Of a stretch of 18,406 nucleotides of DNA, positions 1 through 7,432 are shown piece after piece. The stretch's first letter is position 1, and every line of letters starts with the position of its first letter. The notes beneath the pieces are model-generated. The model saw only the letters and a list, made by a program, of their open reading frames with translations, did no database searches and was not told where the DNA came from. Source of the stretch: Sphaerochaeta sp. UBA5849 (GTDB lineage: Bacteria; Spirochaetota; Spirochaetia; Sphaerochaetales; Sphaerochaetaceae); contig DJGJ01000050.1 of the NCBI GenBank assembly GCA_002432715.1, positions 1-18,406 on the forward strand, read 5' to 3'. Position numbers and translations under genes: made by a program.

Positions 1-55
1 TTTCCATTTTGAAATTGGCTCTCCATTTTGTTTAATAATATAGACAATAAGACTA

Positions 56-328
56 GTGTATTCGTACCATCACCCCTATCCTGTCCACATGGGACAAAAA
101 ACAGTCGTCCTGCTTCCAAGCGTTGCGGCCGAGCGTGCCGGTATCAGCAGGGCAACGCTCTGGGCTGTAGAAAAAGGATCGCCATCGGTTTCGATGGGAG
201 CCTATGTACAAGTCCTGCTTGCCATCGGACTGGTGGATGACATCCTTCTCATCGCCAAGGACGATATTCTGGGAAGGAAATTGCAGGACCTCTCCTTGCC
301 TGTAGGCAAGCGGGCTTCAAAGAGGTGA
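56..328 (+). pseudogene. Truncated XRE/HipB-like HTH regulator remnant
   Basis: The C-terminal two thirds reads as an XRE-family helix-turn-helix regulator of the kind that usually precedes a HipA-type toxin kinase. The stretch AERAGISRATLWAVEKG (about residues 25-41) is the recognition-helix region, and GRKLQDLSLPVGKR near the end is a typical tail. The first HTH helix, usually of the form LGxxIKxARxRR, is missing from this frame. The N-terminal residues (YSYHHPYPVH...) look unrelated, and a fragment resembling the missing part (GTKNSR) lies in a neighbouring frame near 90-107, which suggests a frameshift or small deletion. The first possible start is a GTG with no Shine-Dalgarno sequence, and an ATG at 89 also lacks one. 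No HipA gene follows. I call it a decayed antitoxin-like gene; a short expressed protein cannot be excluded. Confidence 0.6.
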
Positions 329-386
329 TAAAGCCTTTGCATACATCACTGTAGAACAAGCAATCCGATAAATTTCCGCCGCCCCC

Positions 387-415
387 GTGACAAACTCTCC
401 ATTCTTGGATACACT
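387..415 (+). promoter_or_regulatory. Putative sigma-70 promoter of the glutamate synthase operon
   Basis: GTGACA (387-392, five of six to TTGACA) and TACACT (410-415, four of six to TATAAT) are separated by exactly 17 bases. Transcription would begin near 422, giving a leader of roughly 90 bases before the first gene. The call rests on sequence match and spacing only. Confidence 0.45.
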
Positions 416-432
416 GTGCAAAATTACCACAG

Positions 433-446
433 GGACAAAGGCGTCC
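433..446 (+). promoter_or_regulatory. Candidate ANTAR-target hairpin in the operon leader
   Basis: GGAC (433-436) pairs with GTCC (443-446) around the hexaloop AAAGGC (437-442). Known RNA sites of ANTAR antiterminators are hairpins with six-base loops in which base 1 is A and base 4 is G; both hold here. The loop and 3' strand of this hairpin are also the first ten bases of the left arm of the terminator at 437-491, so the two structures exclude each other. The operon itself encodes an ANTAR protein at 6844-7413. Characterised sites have two such hairpins; I found no convincing upstream partner. A 5-bp stem at 414-432 exists, but it has a nine-base loop and would lie partly before the predicted transcript start. 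The four-base stem is short, so a chance match is possible. Confidence 0.4.
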
Positions 447-493
447 ACCAATGGTAGCTTCATGAGCAAGCTATCGATGGTGGACGCCTTTTT
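437..493 (+). terminator. Leader intrinsic terminator / attenuator hairpin
   Basis: A 14-base perfect inverted repeat (437-450 with 478-491) continues inward with TAGCTT/AAGCTA (455-460 with 468-473), flanked by G-C and wobble pairs, around a seven-base loop at 461-467. Only one A.A mismatch interrupts the stem. The right arm runs into T489-T493. It stands between the predicted promoter and the Shine-Dalgarno sequence of the first operon gene (GGGGAG, 501-506), which is the place of an attenuator rather than the end of a gene. It could instead terminate transcription from the upstream remnant. Confidence 0.75.
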
Positions 494-514
494 CATGCCC
501 GGGGAGTACACACA

Positions 515-1666
515 ATGGACGGCTATCACCAGCGAACGCCTTTGGAAGGAGAATTCCGCAACAGCAGCGGATGCGCCATCAGCGGCATCATAGACCGTAG
601 CGGCAAGCGCTTTTCAGCGCGGGAGGCCATCACCTCCATCTCGGTCATGCATGACAGGAGCAACGGATTGGGAGGGGGATTTGCAGGATACGGAATCTAT
701 CCCGAGTACAAGGACTATACAGCCTTGCACATATTCTACTACTCATCTGAAGCCAAGCGGGCATGCGAGGAGTTCCTTGAAGAACACTTCGATCTTATCA
801 ACCTCTCCAAGATTCCCACCAAGAAACACCCCGCCATCACCGATGTACCCCTCATCTGGCGGTACTTTGTCACCGCGCTTCCCACCAAGCTCTCCTTCAG
901 CCAGCTGGATGAGGATGAGTATACCGCCCGGTGCGTCATCCGCATCAACCGGGAGATCGAGGGGGCCTATGTGTTCTCCTCGGGCAAGGACATGGGCGTA
1001 TTCAAGGCTGTCGGATTCCCCGAGGACGTAGGCGAGTTCTACATGCTCGACGAGTACGAAGGCTATAGCTGGACTGTTCACGGCCGCTACCCCACCAACA
1101 CTCCTGGATGGTGGGGCGGCAGCCACCCCTTCAGCCTGCTCTCCTACAGCGTGGTGCACAATGGTGAAATCTCCAGCTACGACGCAAATCGTCGGCATAT
1201 CGAGATGTACGGCTACGCTTGCACGCTGCAGACCGATACCGAGGTCATCACCTATATGATCGACTACCTGCACCGCAGGATGGGTCTCACCCTTGAAGAG
1301 GTCTCCCATGTACTTGCCGCCCCTTTTTGGTCGACAATCGAGCAGAAGGAGAAGGTTGAGCGCGATGAGTATGCATACCTGCGCAATACCTTTGCGAGCA
1401 TGCTCATCACCGGTCCCTTCTCGATCATCCTCGGCTTCAAAGGCGGCTTGATGGCCCTCAACGACCGGCTCAAGCTGCGCAGCCTGGTTGCCGCCGAGAA
1501 GGGTAGCCGGGTGTACCTGGCCAGCGAGGAAGCGGCAATCAGGGTCATAGAACCCGAACCGGACCGGCTCTGGTACCCCAGCGGAGGAAAAGCGGTCATC
1601 GTCACCCTGGACGCTATGCAAGAAGGAGAAGAGAATGGGCATCAACTATCTGTATCCGCCCTTTGA
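515..1666 (+). CDS. Glutamate synthase, class-II glutamine amidotransferase subunit
   Basis: This 383-residue protein corresponds to the N-terminal glutaminase domain of the large glutamate synthase subunit, here a separate gene as in archaea and Thermotoga. It should release ammonia from glutamine for the FMN subunit encoded next. Visible motifs are GCAISGIIDRSG with Cys20 as likely nucleophile, the VHGRYPTNTPGWW block that matches the VHxRFxTNTxPxW signature, and HNGEI (residues 215-219). Class-II amidotransferases act with an N-terminal cysteine, so residues 1-19 would be a cleaved propeptide, as in other glutamate synthases. The ATG start has GGGGAG eight bases upstream. The end overlaps the next gene by 32 bases, so translational coupling is likely. 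It is the first gene of the operon and sits directly behind the leader hairpin. Confidence 0.88.
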   Translation: MDGYHQRTPLEGEFRNSSGCAISGIIDRSGKRFSAREAITSISVMHDRSNGLGGGFAGYGIYPEYKDYTALHIFYYSSEAKRACEEFLEEHFDLINLSKIPTKKHPAITDVPLIWRYFVTALPTKLSFSQLDEDEYTARCVIRINREIEGAYVFSSGKDMGVFKAVGFPEDVGEFYMLDEYEGYSWTVHGRYPTNTPGWWGGSHPFSLLSYSVVHNGEISSYDANRRHIEMYGYACTLQTDTEVITYMIDYLHRRMGLTLEEVSHVLAAPFWSTIEQKEKVERDEYAYLRNTFASMLITGPFSIILGFKGGLMALNDRLKLRSLVAAEKGSRVYLASEEAAIRVIEPEPDRLWYPSGGKAVIVTLDAMQEGEENGHQLSVSAL

Positions 1667-3140
1667 GATAATCCGCAACCAGGACAGGTGCATTGCCTGC
1701 AGGGTCTGTGAACGGCAGTGCGCCAATTTGGTACATCACTACGACGAGGAGAGCGGTCGCATGAAAGCAGATGAATCGCTGTGCGTCAACTGCCACCGAT
1801 GCGTCTCCCTCTGCCCCACCCGTGCCCTGAAAATCGTAAAGACCGATCACACATTCAAGGAGAATGCCAACTGGAAGACCGAGGTTATCGAGGACATCTA
1901 CCGGCAGGCCCAGAGCGGAGGGGTGCTGCTCGCCTCGATGGGGACTCCCAAGGATTATCCGGTCTATTGGGATAAAATGCTGATCAATGCAAGCCAGGTG
2001 ACCAATCCCTCCATCGATCCATTGCGCGAGCCTATGGAAACGAGGACTTACCTGGGGAAAAAGAGTTCCAAAATCAGCAGGGATGCAGATGGGCGAATCA
2101 TAACCAGCACATCCGGTCAATTGAAACTCGATATTCCCATCATGTTCAGCGCCATGTCCTACGGCTCGATCTCCTACAACGCCCATAAGAGTCTGGCCAT
2201 GGCCGCCAGCGAGCTGGGCACCTTCTACAATACCGGCGAGGGCGGCCTGCACAAGGACTTTTACCAGTATGGGAAAAATACCATCGTACAGGTTGCCTCG
2301 GGGCGCTTCGGCGTACATCCCGAATACCTGAATGCCGGGGCTGCCATTGAGATAAAGATGGGACAGGGGGCCAAGCCGGGTATCGGGGGACACCTGCCCG
2401 GCTCGAAGATCGGCGAGGATATCTCGGCCACCCGCATGATCCCCCTTCATGCCGATGCCATAAGTCCCGCGCCCCATCATGACATCTACTCCATCGAAGA
2501 TCTCAGGCAGCTGGTCTACGCCCTCAAGGAAGCGACCCGCTACACCAAGCCGGTCATTGTCAAAGTGGCGGCCGTGCACAACATTTCGGCCATCGCAAGC
2601 GGCATTGCCCGCAGCGGTGCGGACATCATCGCCATCGATGGATTCCGCGGAGGCACGGGAGCGGCCCCGGCGCGCATCCGTGACAATGTCGGCATTCCCA
2701 TCGAGCTTGCCTTGGCCAGCGTCGACCAACGCCTTAGGCAGGAGGGCATCAGGGGCAACGTCAGTCTGGTGGTGGGCGGCTCGATCCGCAGCAGCAGCGA
2801 TGTCGTCAAGGCCATCGCCCTCGGAGCCGATGCCGTCTACATCGCCACCAGTGCCTTGGTCGCCCTCGGCTGTCATCTGTGCCGTACGTGTCACAGCGAC
2901 AAATGCAACTGGGGTATTGCCACCCAGAATCCAGAGCTGGTCAAGCGCTTGAATCCCGAAGTGGGAAGCCGTCGCCTGGTCAATCTCCTCACTGCATGGG
3001 ACCACGAGATCAAGGAGATGATGGGAGGCATGGGCATCAACAGCATCGAAGCGCTCCGAGGCAACCGTCTGATGCTCAGGGGCATTGGATTGCATGAGAC
3101 CGAGCTGAAGATTCTCGGCATAGCCCATGCCGGCCAATAG
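1635..3140 (+). CDS. Glutamate synthase, ferredoxin-fused FMN/synthase subunit
   Basis: This 501-residue protein is the catalytic glutamate synthase part, condensing ammonia with 2-oxoglutarate on FMN. The N-terminus carries two [4Fe-4S] motifs, C19-x2-C22-x2-C25-x3-C29 and C50-x2-C53-x2-C56-x3-C60-P, a ferredoxin module not present in the E. coli large subunit. The rest is the TIM-barrel synthase domain, with IDGFRGGTGAAP for flavin/substrate binding. A later cysteine group, C413-HL-C416-RT-C419-HSDK-C424, followed by GIATQ, corresponds to the cluster-binding and VGVATQ region of glutamate synthases. The start at 1635 is preceded by an AGAAGGAGAAGAG-type ribosome site inside the previous gene. 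The amidotransferase and GXGXG domains are encoded separately on either side, so a multi-subunit complex is expected. Confidence 0.9.
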   Translation: MGINYLYPPFEIIRNQDRCIACRVCERQCANLVHHYDEESGRMKADESLCVNCHRCVSLCPTRALKIVKTDHTFKENANWKTEVIEDIYRQAQSGGVLLASMGTPKDYPVYWDKMLINASQVTNPSIDPLREPMETRTYLGKKSSKISRDADGRIITSTSGQLKLDIPIMFSAMSYGSISYNAHKSLAMAASELGTFYNTGEGGLHKDFYQYGKNTIVQVASGRFGVHPEYLNAGAAIEIKMGQGAKPGIGGHLPGSKIGEDISATRMIPLHADAISPAPHHDIYSIEDLRQLVYALKEATRYTKPVIVKVAAVHNISAIASGIARSGADIIAIDGFRGGTGAAPARIRDNVGIPIELALASVDQRLRQEGIRGNVSLVVGGSIRSSSDVVKAIALGADAVYIATSALVALGCHLCRTCHSDKCNWGIATQNPELVKRLNPEVGSRRLVNLLTAWDHEIKEMMGGMGINSIEALRGNRLMLRGIGLHETELKILGIAHAGQ

Positions 3141-3150
3141 GAGGCAAACC

Positions 3151-3579
3151 ATGAAACGCATCTATGTCAATGAAATGTGGTGTCTGGGCTGCCACCTGTG
3201 CGAGTACTACTGTGCGTATGCCAATTCGGGTGTACAGGACATGGTCAAGGCGCTGAAAGACAAGCAGATCAAGTCCCGCATCACCGTCGAGCAACGAGGG
3301 ACCATCAGTTTTGCAGTGAATTGCCGCCACTGCACCGAACCACTGTGTGTAAAAAGCTGCATCGGCGGCGCCATTACCAGCAAGGATGGAGTGATCGTCA
3401 TCGACCAGAGCCGCTGCGTTCTCTGCTACTCCTGCATCATGGCCTGCCCGTACGGCGCCTTGATGCCAGCTGTGGAAGGAGTGATGCAGAAGTGCGAGCT
3501 CTGTACCACGAACTCCCAAGGACAGCCTGCCTGCATCCAAGGTTGTCCGAACAAGGCCATCGTTTTCGAGGAGCGTTGA
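3151..3579 (+). CDS. Four-cluster [4Fe-4S] ferredoxin subunit (HycB/DmsB-like)
   Basis: This 142-residue polyferredoxin has sixteen cysteines in four groups: C11/14/17/21, C58/61/66/70, C89/92/95/99 and C115/118/128/132, the usual pattern of HycB/DmsB-type electron-transfer subunits. It has no membrane segment or signal peptide. Placed between the synthase and the flavin reductase, it most likely passes electrons from NAD(P)H via the reductase to the synthase's own clusters and FMN. I chose the ATG at 3151 because AGGAGG (3139-3144) lies six bases before it; the frame is also open from 3127, but that start overlaps the previous gene and lacks a ribosome site. The Shine-Dalgarno sequence overlaps the stop codon of the upstream gene. 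Confidence 0.87.
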   Translation: MKRIYVNEMWCLGCHLCEYYCAYANSGVQDMVKALKDKQIKSRITVEQRGTISFAVNCRHCTEPLCVKSCIGGAITSKDGVIVIDQSRCVLCYSCIMACPYGALMPAVEGVMQKCELCTTNSQGQPACIQGCPNKAIVFEER

Positions 3580-3580
3580 T

Positions 3581-4813
3581 ATGCACTACGTCATGATAGG
3601 AAATTCGATTGCGAGCACCGCTTGCATCGAGGCAATCAGAAGCATTGACCGGAAGGGCTCAATCACCGTTATCGGGGAGGAGGACCATCCGTGTTACAGC
3701 CGGCCCCTCATCTCCTACCTGTTGCAGGGAAAAACCGATGAGAACCGCATGAAATACCGCACTGCCGCCTTCTATGAAGAGAACAAGGTGACAGTGTTGC
3801 AAGGAACCCGTGCAACGAGCATCGACCGAGAGGGGAAGACGGTATGCCTGGATGGGGAAACAACCCTCTCGTATGACAAGTTGCTCCTGGCAACCGGCTC
3901 TTCTCCCTTCGTTCCCCCGATCAAGGGGCTGGGCGAGGTGAAGAATTGGTTTACCTTCCTCACCCTTGATGAAGCAAAGCGCCTGCAGACCCACCTGAAG
4001 AAGGAGAGCCGTGTCCTCATTCTGGGTGCAGGCCTCATCGGCCTGAAGTGTGCGGAGGGAATTCTTGACAAGGTGCAGTCGGTCAGTGTGGTTGACCTCG
4101 CCCCGCGGGTGCTGATGAGCGTGCTCGATGAGGCTTCCTCCATTCAGGTGCGTGACCACCTCCAAGAGCAGGGGCTTCGGTTCTACCTGGGCGACAGCAT
4201 CCAAGAGTGCACCGCCAATGAAGCCCTGCTTCAGAGCGGAATTGTCATCGGTTTCGACCTTCTGGTCATTGCAGTCGGGGTGAGGCCGAACATACAGCTT
4301 GCCTCTGAAGCAGGCCTTGCAGTCAATCGGGGGATTCTCGTCGACCAAGGGGGAAGGACGGGTGACCCGGATATCTTTGCTGCAGGCGACTGTTCGGAAG
4401 GTCCTGAGATGATAAGCGGCCAACGAGCGGTGCTTGCCTTGCTTCCCAATGCGTACCTGCAAGGAGAGACAGCGGGTAAGAATATGGCCGGCGACGAGGC
4501 CGGCTTTGACAAGGCCGTCGCCATGAATGCACTTTCGCTTATGGGGCTGCACCTTATTACGGTGGGGCGGTACGAGGGAGAGTCGCATGTGATCCCCTGC
4601 AAGGACGGATACAAGCGCCTGTTCGTCAAGGACAACCATCTAGTCGGGTGCATCCTGGTCGGTGAGGCAAGCAAAAGAGCGGGAATCTACACGGCAATGA
4701 TCCGAAACAAAGTCGAGCTTGACTCGCTCGATTTCGACCTGATTTGTGAGGAGCCTCTCTTGATGGCCTTTGCAAAGAACGTACGACAGCAGCAATTGGG
4801 AGGGCCCGTATGA
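3581..4813 (+). CDS. FAD/NAD(P)-dependent oxidoreductase, glutamate synthase reductase
   Basis: This 410-residue protein belongs to the pyridine nucleotide-disulfide oxidoreductase superfamily, in the NADH:rubredoxin reductase/NirB-like branch. Features in order: an N-terminal FAD-binding strand with an atypical loop (VMIGNSIAS instead of GxGxxG, common in this branch), the ATG motif LLLATGSSPF, the NAD(P)-binding RVLILGAGLIGLKCAEG near residue 142, and the second FAD motif DIFAAGDC near residue 263. It takes the place of GltD, although the usual GltD is a different family with its own ferredoxin domain; here that domain is the preceding gene, one base upstream. The TGA stop overlaps the start of the next gene (ATGA). 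The function is inferred from context; the fold assignment is firm. Confidence 0.85.
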   Translation: MHYVMIGNSIASTACIEAIRSIDRKGSITVIGEEDHPCYSRPLISYLLQGKTDENRMKYRTAAFYEENKVTVLQGTRATSIDREGKTVCLDGETTLSYDKLLLATGSSPFVPPIKGLGEVKNWFTFLTLDEAKRLQTHLKKESRVLILGAGLIGLKCAEGILDKVQSVSVVDLAPRVLMSVLDEASSIQVRDHLQEQGLRFYLGDSIQECTANEALLQSGIVIGFDLLVIAVGVRPNIQLASEAGLAVNRGILVDQGGRTGDPDIFAAGDCSEGPEMISGQRAVLALLPNAYLQGETAGKNMAGDEAGFDKAVAMNALSLMGLHLITVGRYEGESHVIPCKDGYKRLFVKDNHLVGCILVGEASKRAGIYTAMIRNKVELDSLDFDLICEEPLLMAFAKNVRQQQLGGPV

Positions 4814-5535
4814 CACACATAACTGCAGGCTTCATGGAGTATGAAGCTTTGAACAAGGCCATCAGAAGCGTGGAGGATGAGCAGATCACCATCGAACAGG
4901 CAAACGGGCAACGATATATCGGTTCAGCGCTTGCAGACAAGCAGCTGTTCATCAAGGGAACGGCGGGCAACGCCCTCGGATGCTTTCTCGACGGGGGCAC
5001 CATCACAGTCTTCGGCAATGGCCAGGATGCAACCGGCGATACCATGAACGACGGCAAGATCGTCATCCATGGCAGCTGCGGTGATGGAACTGGGTATGCA
5101 ATGCGCGGGGGTTCCATCTATATCCGCGACAGCTCCGGCTATCGTTCAGGCATCCACATGAAAGCGTACCAGGAGAAACAACCCTTGTTGATCATCGGCG
5201 ACCGTGCAGGAAGCTTTCTGGGCGAGTACCAGGCAGGCGGGACGATCATCGTGTTGGGACGCAATCAGGAGGGCAAGCCCCCGGTGGGATATTTCTGCGG
5301 AACGGGTATGCACGGTGGTACAATGTATCTTCGCTGTGATACACTTCCTGCAAGCCTGCCCAAGCAGGTCTCCGTCCGTGATGCCTTGGATAGTGACAAA
5401 GAGCTGCTTTCCAGTCTCCTTGACGAGTATTGTACGATTTTTTCCTTTGACAAGCAGATGCTGCTTGCTTCTCACTTTTTTGTACTGCAGGCAAACTCTG
5501 CTACACCCTATCGGATGTTATACACCCATGTTTGA
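4810..5535 (+). CDS. Glutamate synthase GXGXG-domain subunit
   Basis: This 241-residue protein corresponds to the C-terminal right-handed beta-helix of the glutamate synthase large subunit, a domain also found in formylmethanofuran dehydrogenase subunit C. Regular glycine-rich turns recur about every 20 residues: GTAGNALGCFLDGGTI, GQDATGDTMNDGKI, GSCGDGTGYAMRGGSI, GDRAGSFLGEYQAGGTI and GTGMHGGTM. The domain is structural and packs against the synthase barrel. The last roughly 60 residues (from DALDSDKELL) are helical and may contact other subunits. The ATG overlaps the previous stop by four bases (ATGA), with GGGAGGG a few bases upstream. The gene completes the five-part split enzyme and is followed 16 bases later by glnA. 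Confidence 0.85.
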   Translation: MTHITAGFMEYEALNKAIRSVEDEQITIEQANGQRYIGSALADKQLFIKGTAGNALGCFLDGGTITVFGNGQDATGDTMNDGKIVIHGSCGDGTGYAMRGGSIYIRDSSGYRSGIHMKAYQEKQPLLIIGDRAGSFLGEYQAGGTIIVLGRNQEGKPPVGYFCGTGMHGGTMYLRCDTLPASLPKQVSVRDALDSDKELLSSLLDEYCTIFSFDKQMLLASHFFVLQANSATPYRMLYTHV

Positions 5536-5551
5536 GAGAGGGAGGTTTCCA

Positions 5552-6832
5552 ATGACCAATACCCATAGCGAAGTGATGAGCTTCATCAAGGAACAGGATG
5601 TGCGGTTTGTACGCCTTGTTTTCTGTGATATCTTCGGCCAGATCAAGAATATTTCCATTTCCGCCGATGAACTGGATCGGGCTTTTACCACCGGCATCTC
5701 CTTCGATGCATCGGCGGTAAAGGGTTTTTTGCAGGTCGATGAGAGTGATTTGCTCCTCTTTCCCGACGCATCCACTCTCTCCATCCTCCCTTGGAGACCG
5801 GCCCAAGGCCGGGTGGTTCGCTTCTTCTGCTCCATCAAGCGGCCGGACGGAACGCCTTTCGAAGGTGATGGGCGCTCCCTGCTTGCAGAAACGGTGCAGA
5901 AAGCCACCCTGCAGGGGTATCAGTTCGGGGTGGGACCCGAATGCGAATTCTATCTCTTCAAACTGGATGAAGACGGGCTTCCCACATTCCAGCCGATGGA
6001 TAGGGGTTCCTATCTCGATGTCGCCCCTCTGGACAAGGGAGAGAACGTCAGACGGGAGATCTGTCTGACCCTCGAGCAGATGGGCTTCTATACCGAACGC
6101 AGCCACCATGAATCGGGTCCGGGCCAGCATGAGATCGACTTCAAGTACGGCTCCCCGTTGGAGGCGGCCGATAACTTCATCACCTTCAAGTCGGTGGTAA
6201 AGACCATTGCCGACCGAAGCGGGCTGTTTGCCTCGTTCATGCCCAAGCCCTTGGCCCAGGAGAGCGGCAGCGGCCTGCACATCAACCTCTCCATTACCCA
6301 GGAAGGCAAGCAGGACAGGGTACTTGAACAACAGATGACTGCCGGCATCCTGAACCGCATCAATGAGATCTCCCTGTTCCTCAATCCATTGATGAATTCC
6401 TATGAGAGACTCGGTTGCTTCGAGGCTCCCCGCTACATCGGCTGGGGGCGGGCGAACCGTTCGCTTTTGATCAGGCTTCCCCAGACCAGTGCCGAATACC
6501 GGAGGATCGAGGTCCGGTCAGCCGACCCTGCCTGCAATCCCTACCTTGCCATCACCTTGCTGCTCAATGCTGCTTTGGAAGGGATTCAAAACCACATGGT
6601 CCCCGAGGAGGAGTACGTCGGTTCCGCATACCAGAAACAGCATGGGAAGACCCTGCCCCAGTCGTTGTTCGATGCCATCGAACTGGCGAAGAACAGTGAG
6701 TTTGTCTCATCAATCGTCCCCAAGCGACTGCTCGAATATTTCTTGGAGGCCAAGCTCGCCGACTGGCGCTCGTACGAGGATGCCGGCGATAAGCACCTGG
6801 CCAGCCGTCTTCCATTCTTCTTGACTACCTAG
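5552..6832 (+). CDS. glnA: Glutamine synthetase, type I
   Basis: The enzyme makes glutamine from glutamate, ammonia and ATP. It is 426 residues, slightly shorter than the usual 440-470. Conserved blocks are visible in order: FCDIFGQIK and ESDLLLFPD in the N-terminal beta-grasp domain, GPECEFYLF, GPGQHEIDFKYG, FMPKP, GSGLHINLS, EAPRYIGWGRANRS and RRIEVRSADPACNPYLA. No NLYDLPPEE-type adenylylation site is seen, so control by adenylylation is unlikely. The start is the ATG at 5552, with GGGAGG (5540-5545) six bases upstream; the frame stays open further upstream, but that part overlaps the preceding gene. The product feeds glutamine to the split glutamate synthase just upstream, making a complete GS/GOGAT pathway in one operon. 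Control through the following ANTAR protein is likely. Confidence 0.95.
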   Translation: MTNTHSEVMSFIKEQDVRFVRLVFCDIFGQIKNISISADELDRAFTTGISFDASAVKGFLQVDESDLLLFPDASTLSILPWRPAQGRVVRFFCSIKRPDGTPFEGDGRSLLAETVQKATLQGYQFGVGPECEFYLFKLDEDGLPTFQPMDRGSYLDVAPLDKGENVRREICLTLEQMGFYTERSHHESGPGQHEIDFKYGSPLEAADNFITFKSVVKTIADRSGLFASFMPKPLAQESGSGLHINLSITQEGKQDRVLEQQMTAGILNRINEISLFLNPLMNSYERLGCFEAPRYIGWGRANRSLLIRLPQTSAEYRRIEVRSADPACNPYLAITLLLNAALEGIQNHMVPEEEYVGSAYQKQHGKTLPQSLFDAIELAKNSEFVSSIVPKRLLEYFLEAKLADWRSYEDAGDKHLASRLPFFLTT

Positions 6833-6843
6833 GAGGTTGAGTG

Positions 6844-7413
6844 ATGCGTGTTCTGGTGGTTTCGTCGACCGAGAAGGGATGTGAATCCCTGTGTAATCTC
6901 ATCGTAGAGCATGAGAGACGGGTCGACATCACCAAATGCCAGAGTGCTTCCCAGGCAAGGCGCATCATCCTTGATTCCGAGCTGGATTTGGTCATTGTCA
7001 ATGCTCCCTTGCTCGATGAGTCGGGCGAGGAGCTTGCGGTCATGGTTACCCAGCAGAGTCTCGCCACCTCGATCCTGGTGGTGAAAGCCGAATATTTTGA
7101 ACAGGAGCAGGCGCTGTACTGCGACCAAGGCGTCCTAGTGGTTTCCAAGCCGGTCATCCGCCAGATGTTCTTCCAGGCCTTGAGCCTTGGGTTTTCCATG
7201 CGAAAGCGTCTGTCTGCAATGCATAACGAGAACGAGAAACTACACCGCAAGATAGAGGAAATCAAGCTCATCGACCGCGCCAAATGGGCTTTGATCGAGA
7301 ACCTTGGCATGGATGAAAACCAGGCGCACAGACATATAGAGAAACAGGCGATGGATTTGCGCAAGAGCAGATACGATGTCGCTTCCCTGATTTTGAAAAC
7401 GTATCAGATGTAA
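6844..7413 (+). CDS. ANTAR-domain antiterminator with degenerate receiver domain
   Basis: This 189-residue protein has a response-regulator-like N-terminus (1-120) and a C-terminal ANTAR RNA-binding domain (about 128-186: IDRAKWALIENLGM...QAHRHIEKQAMDLR...VASLIL), joined by a short coiled-coil segment (MHNENEKLHRKIEE). ANTAR proteins of the AmiR/NasR/EutV type bind paired hairpins in nascent mRNA and prevent terminator formation. The phospho-acceptor aspartate is replaced by Asn53 (LVIVNAPLL), and the acidic pair near the N-terminus is SS (VVSSTE), while the conserved lysine (SKPV) remains, so activation is probably not by phosphorylation. ATG 6844 is chosen over the GTG at 6841 because AGGAGG (6831-6836) is seven bases from it. 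It lies directly behind glnA; the leader at 433-491 is its likely target. Confidence 0.88.
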   Translation: MRVLVVSSTEKGCESLCNLIVEHERRVDITKCQSASQARRIILDSELDLVIVNAPLLDESGEELAVMVTQQSLATSILVVKAEYFEQEQALYCDQGVLVVSKPVIRQMFFQALSLGFSMRKRLSAMHNENEKLHRKIEEIKLIDRAKWALIENLGMDENQAHRHIEKQAMDLRKSRYDVASLILKTYQM

Positions 7414-7432
7414 ATGAGTACGAGGAGAGAGT

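Noticed and set aside
407..419. Possible sigma-54 promoter (TGGATAC...TGC) before the operon
   Set aside because: The GG and GC pairs are nine bases apart instead of ten and the flanking consensus is weak; the sigma-70-like match 387-415 is better.
414..432. Five-base stem CTGTG/CACAG as the first ANTAR hairpin
   Set aside because: The loop has nine bases without the A1/G4 pattern, and its left arm lies before the predicted transcript start. The structure is still worth testing if the start is further upstream.
387..593. 68-residue plus-strand frame across the leader hairpin
   Set aside because: It runs through the terminator stem and into the amidotransferase gene in another frame, and has no ribosome site or similarity.
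743..1645. Long minus-strand reading frame opposite the amidotransferase gene
   Set aside because: It is the antisense shadow of a conserved gene in G+C-rich sequence; no domain, no ribosome site, and composition follows the plus-strand codons.
1614..3161. 515-residue minus-strand frame opposite the FMN synthase gene
   Set aside because: The plus strand encodes a complete, motif-rich glutamate synthase subunit; the antisense frame is His/Gly/Asp-rich without recognisable features.
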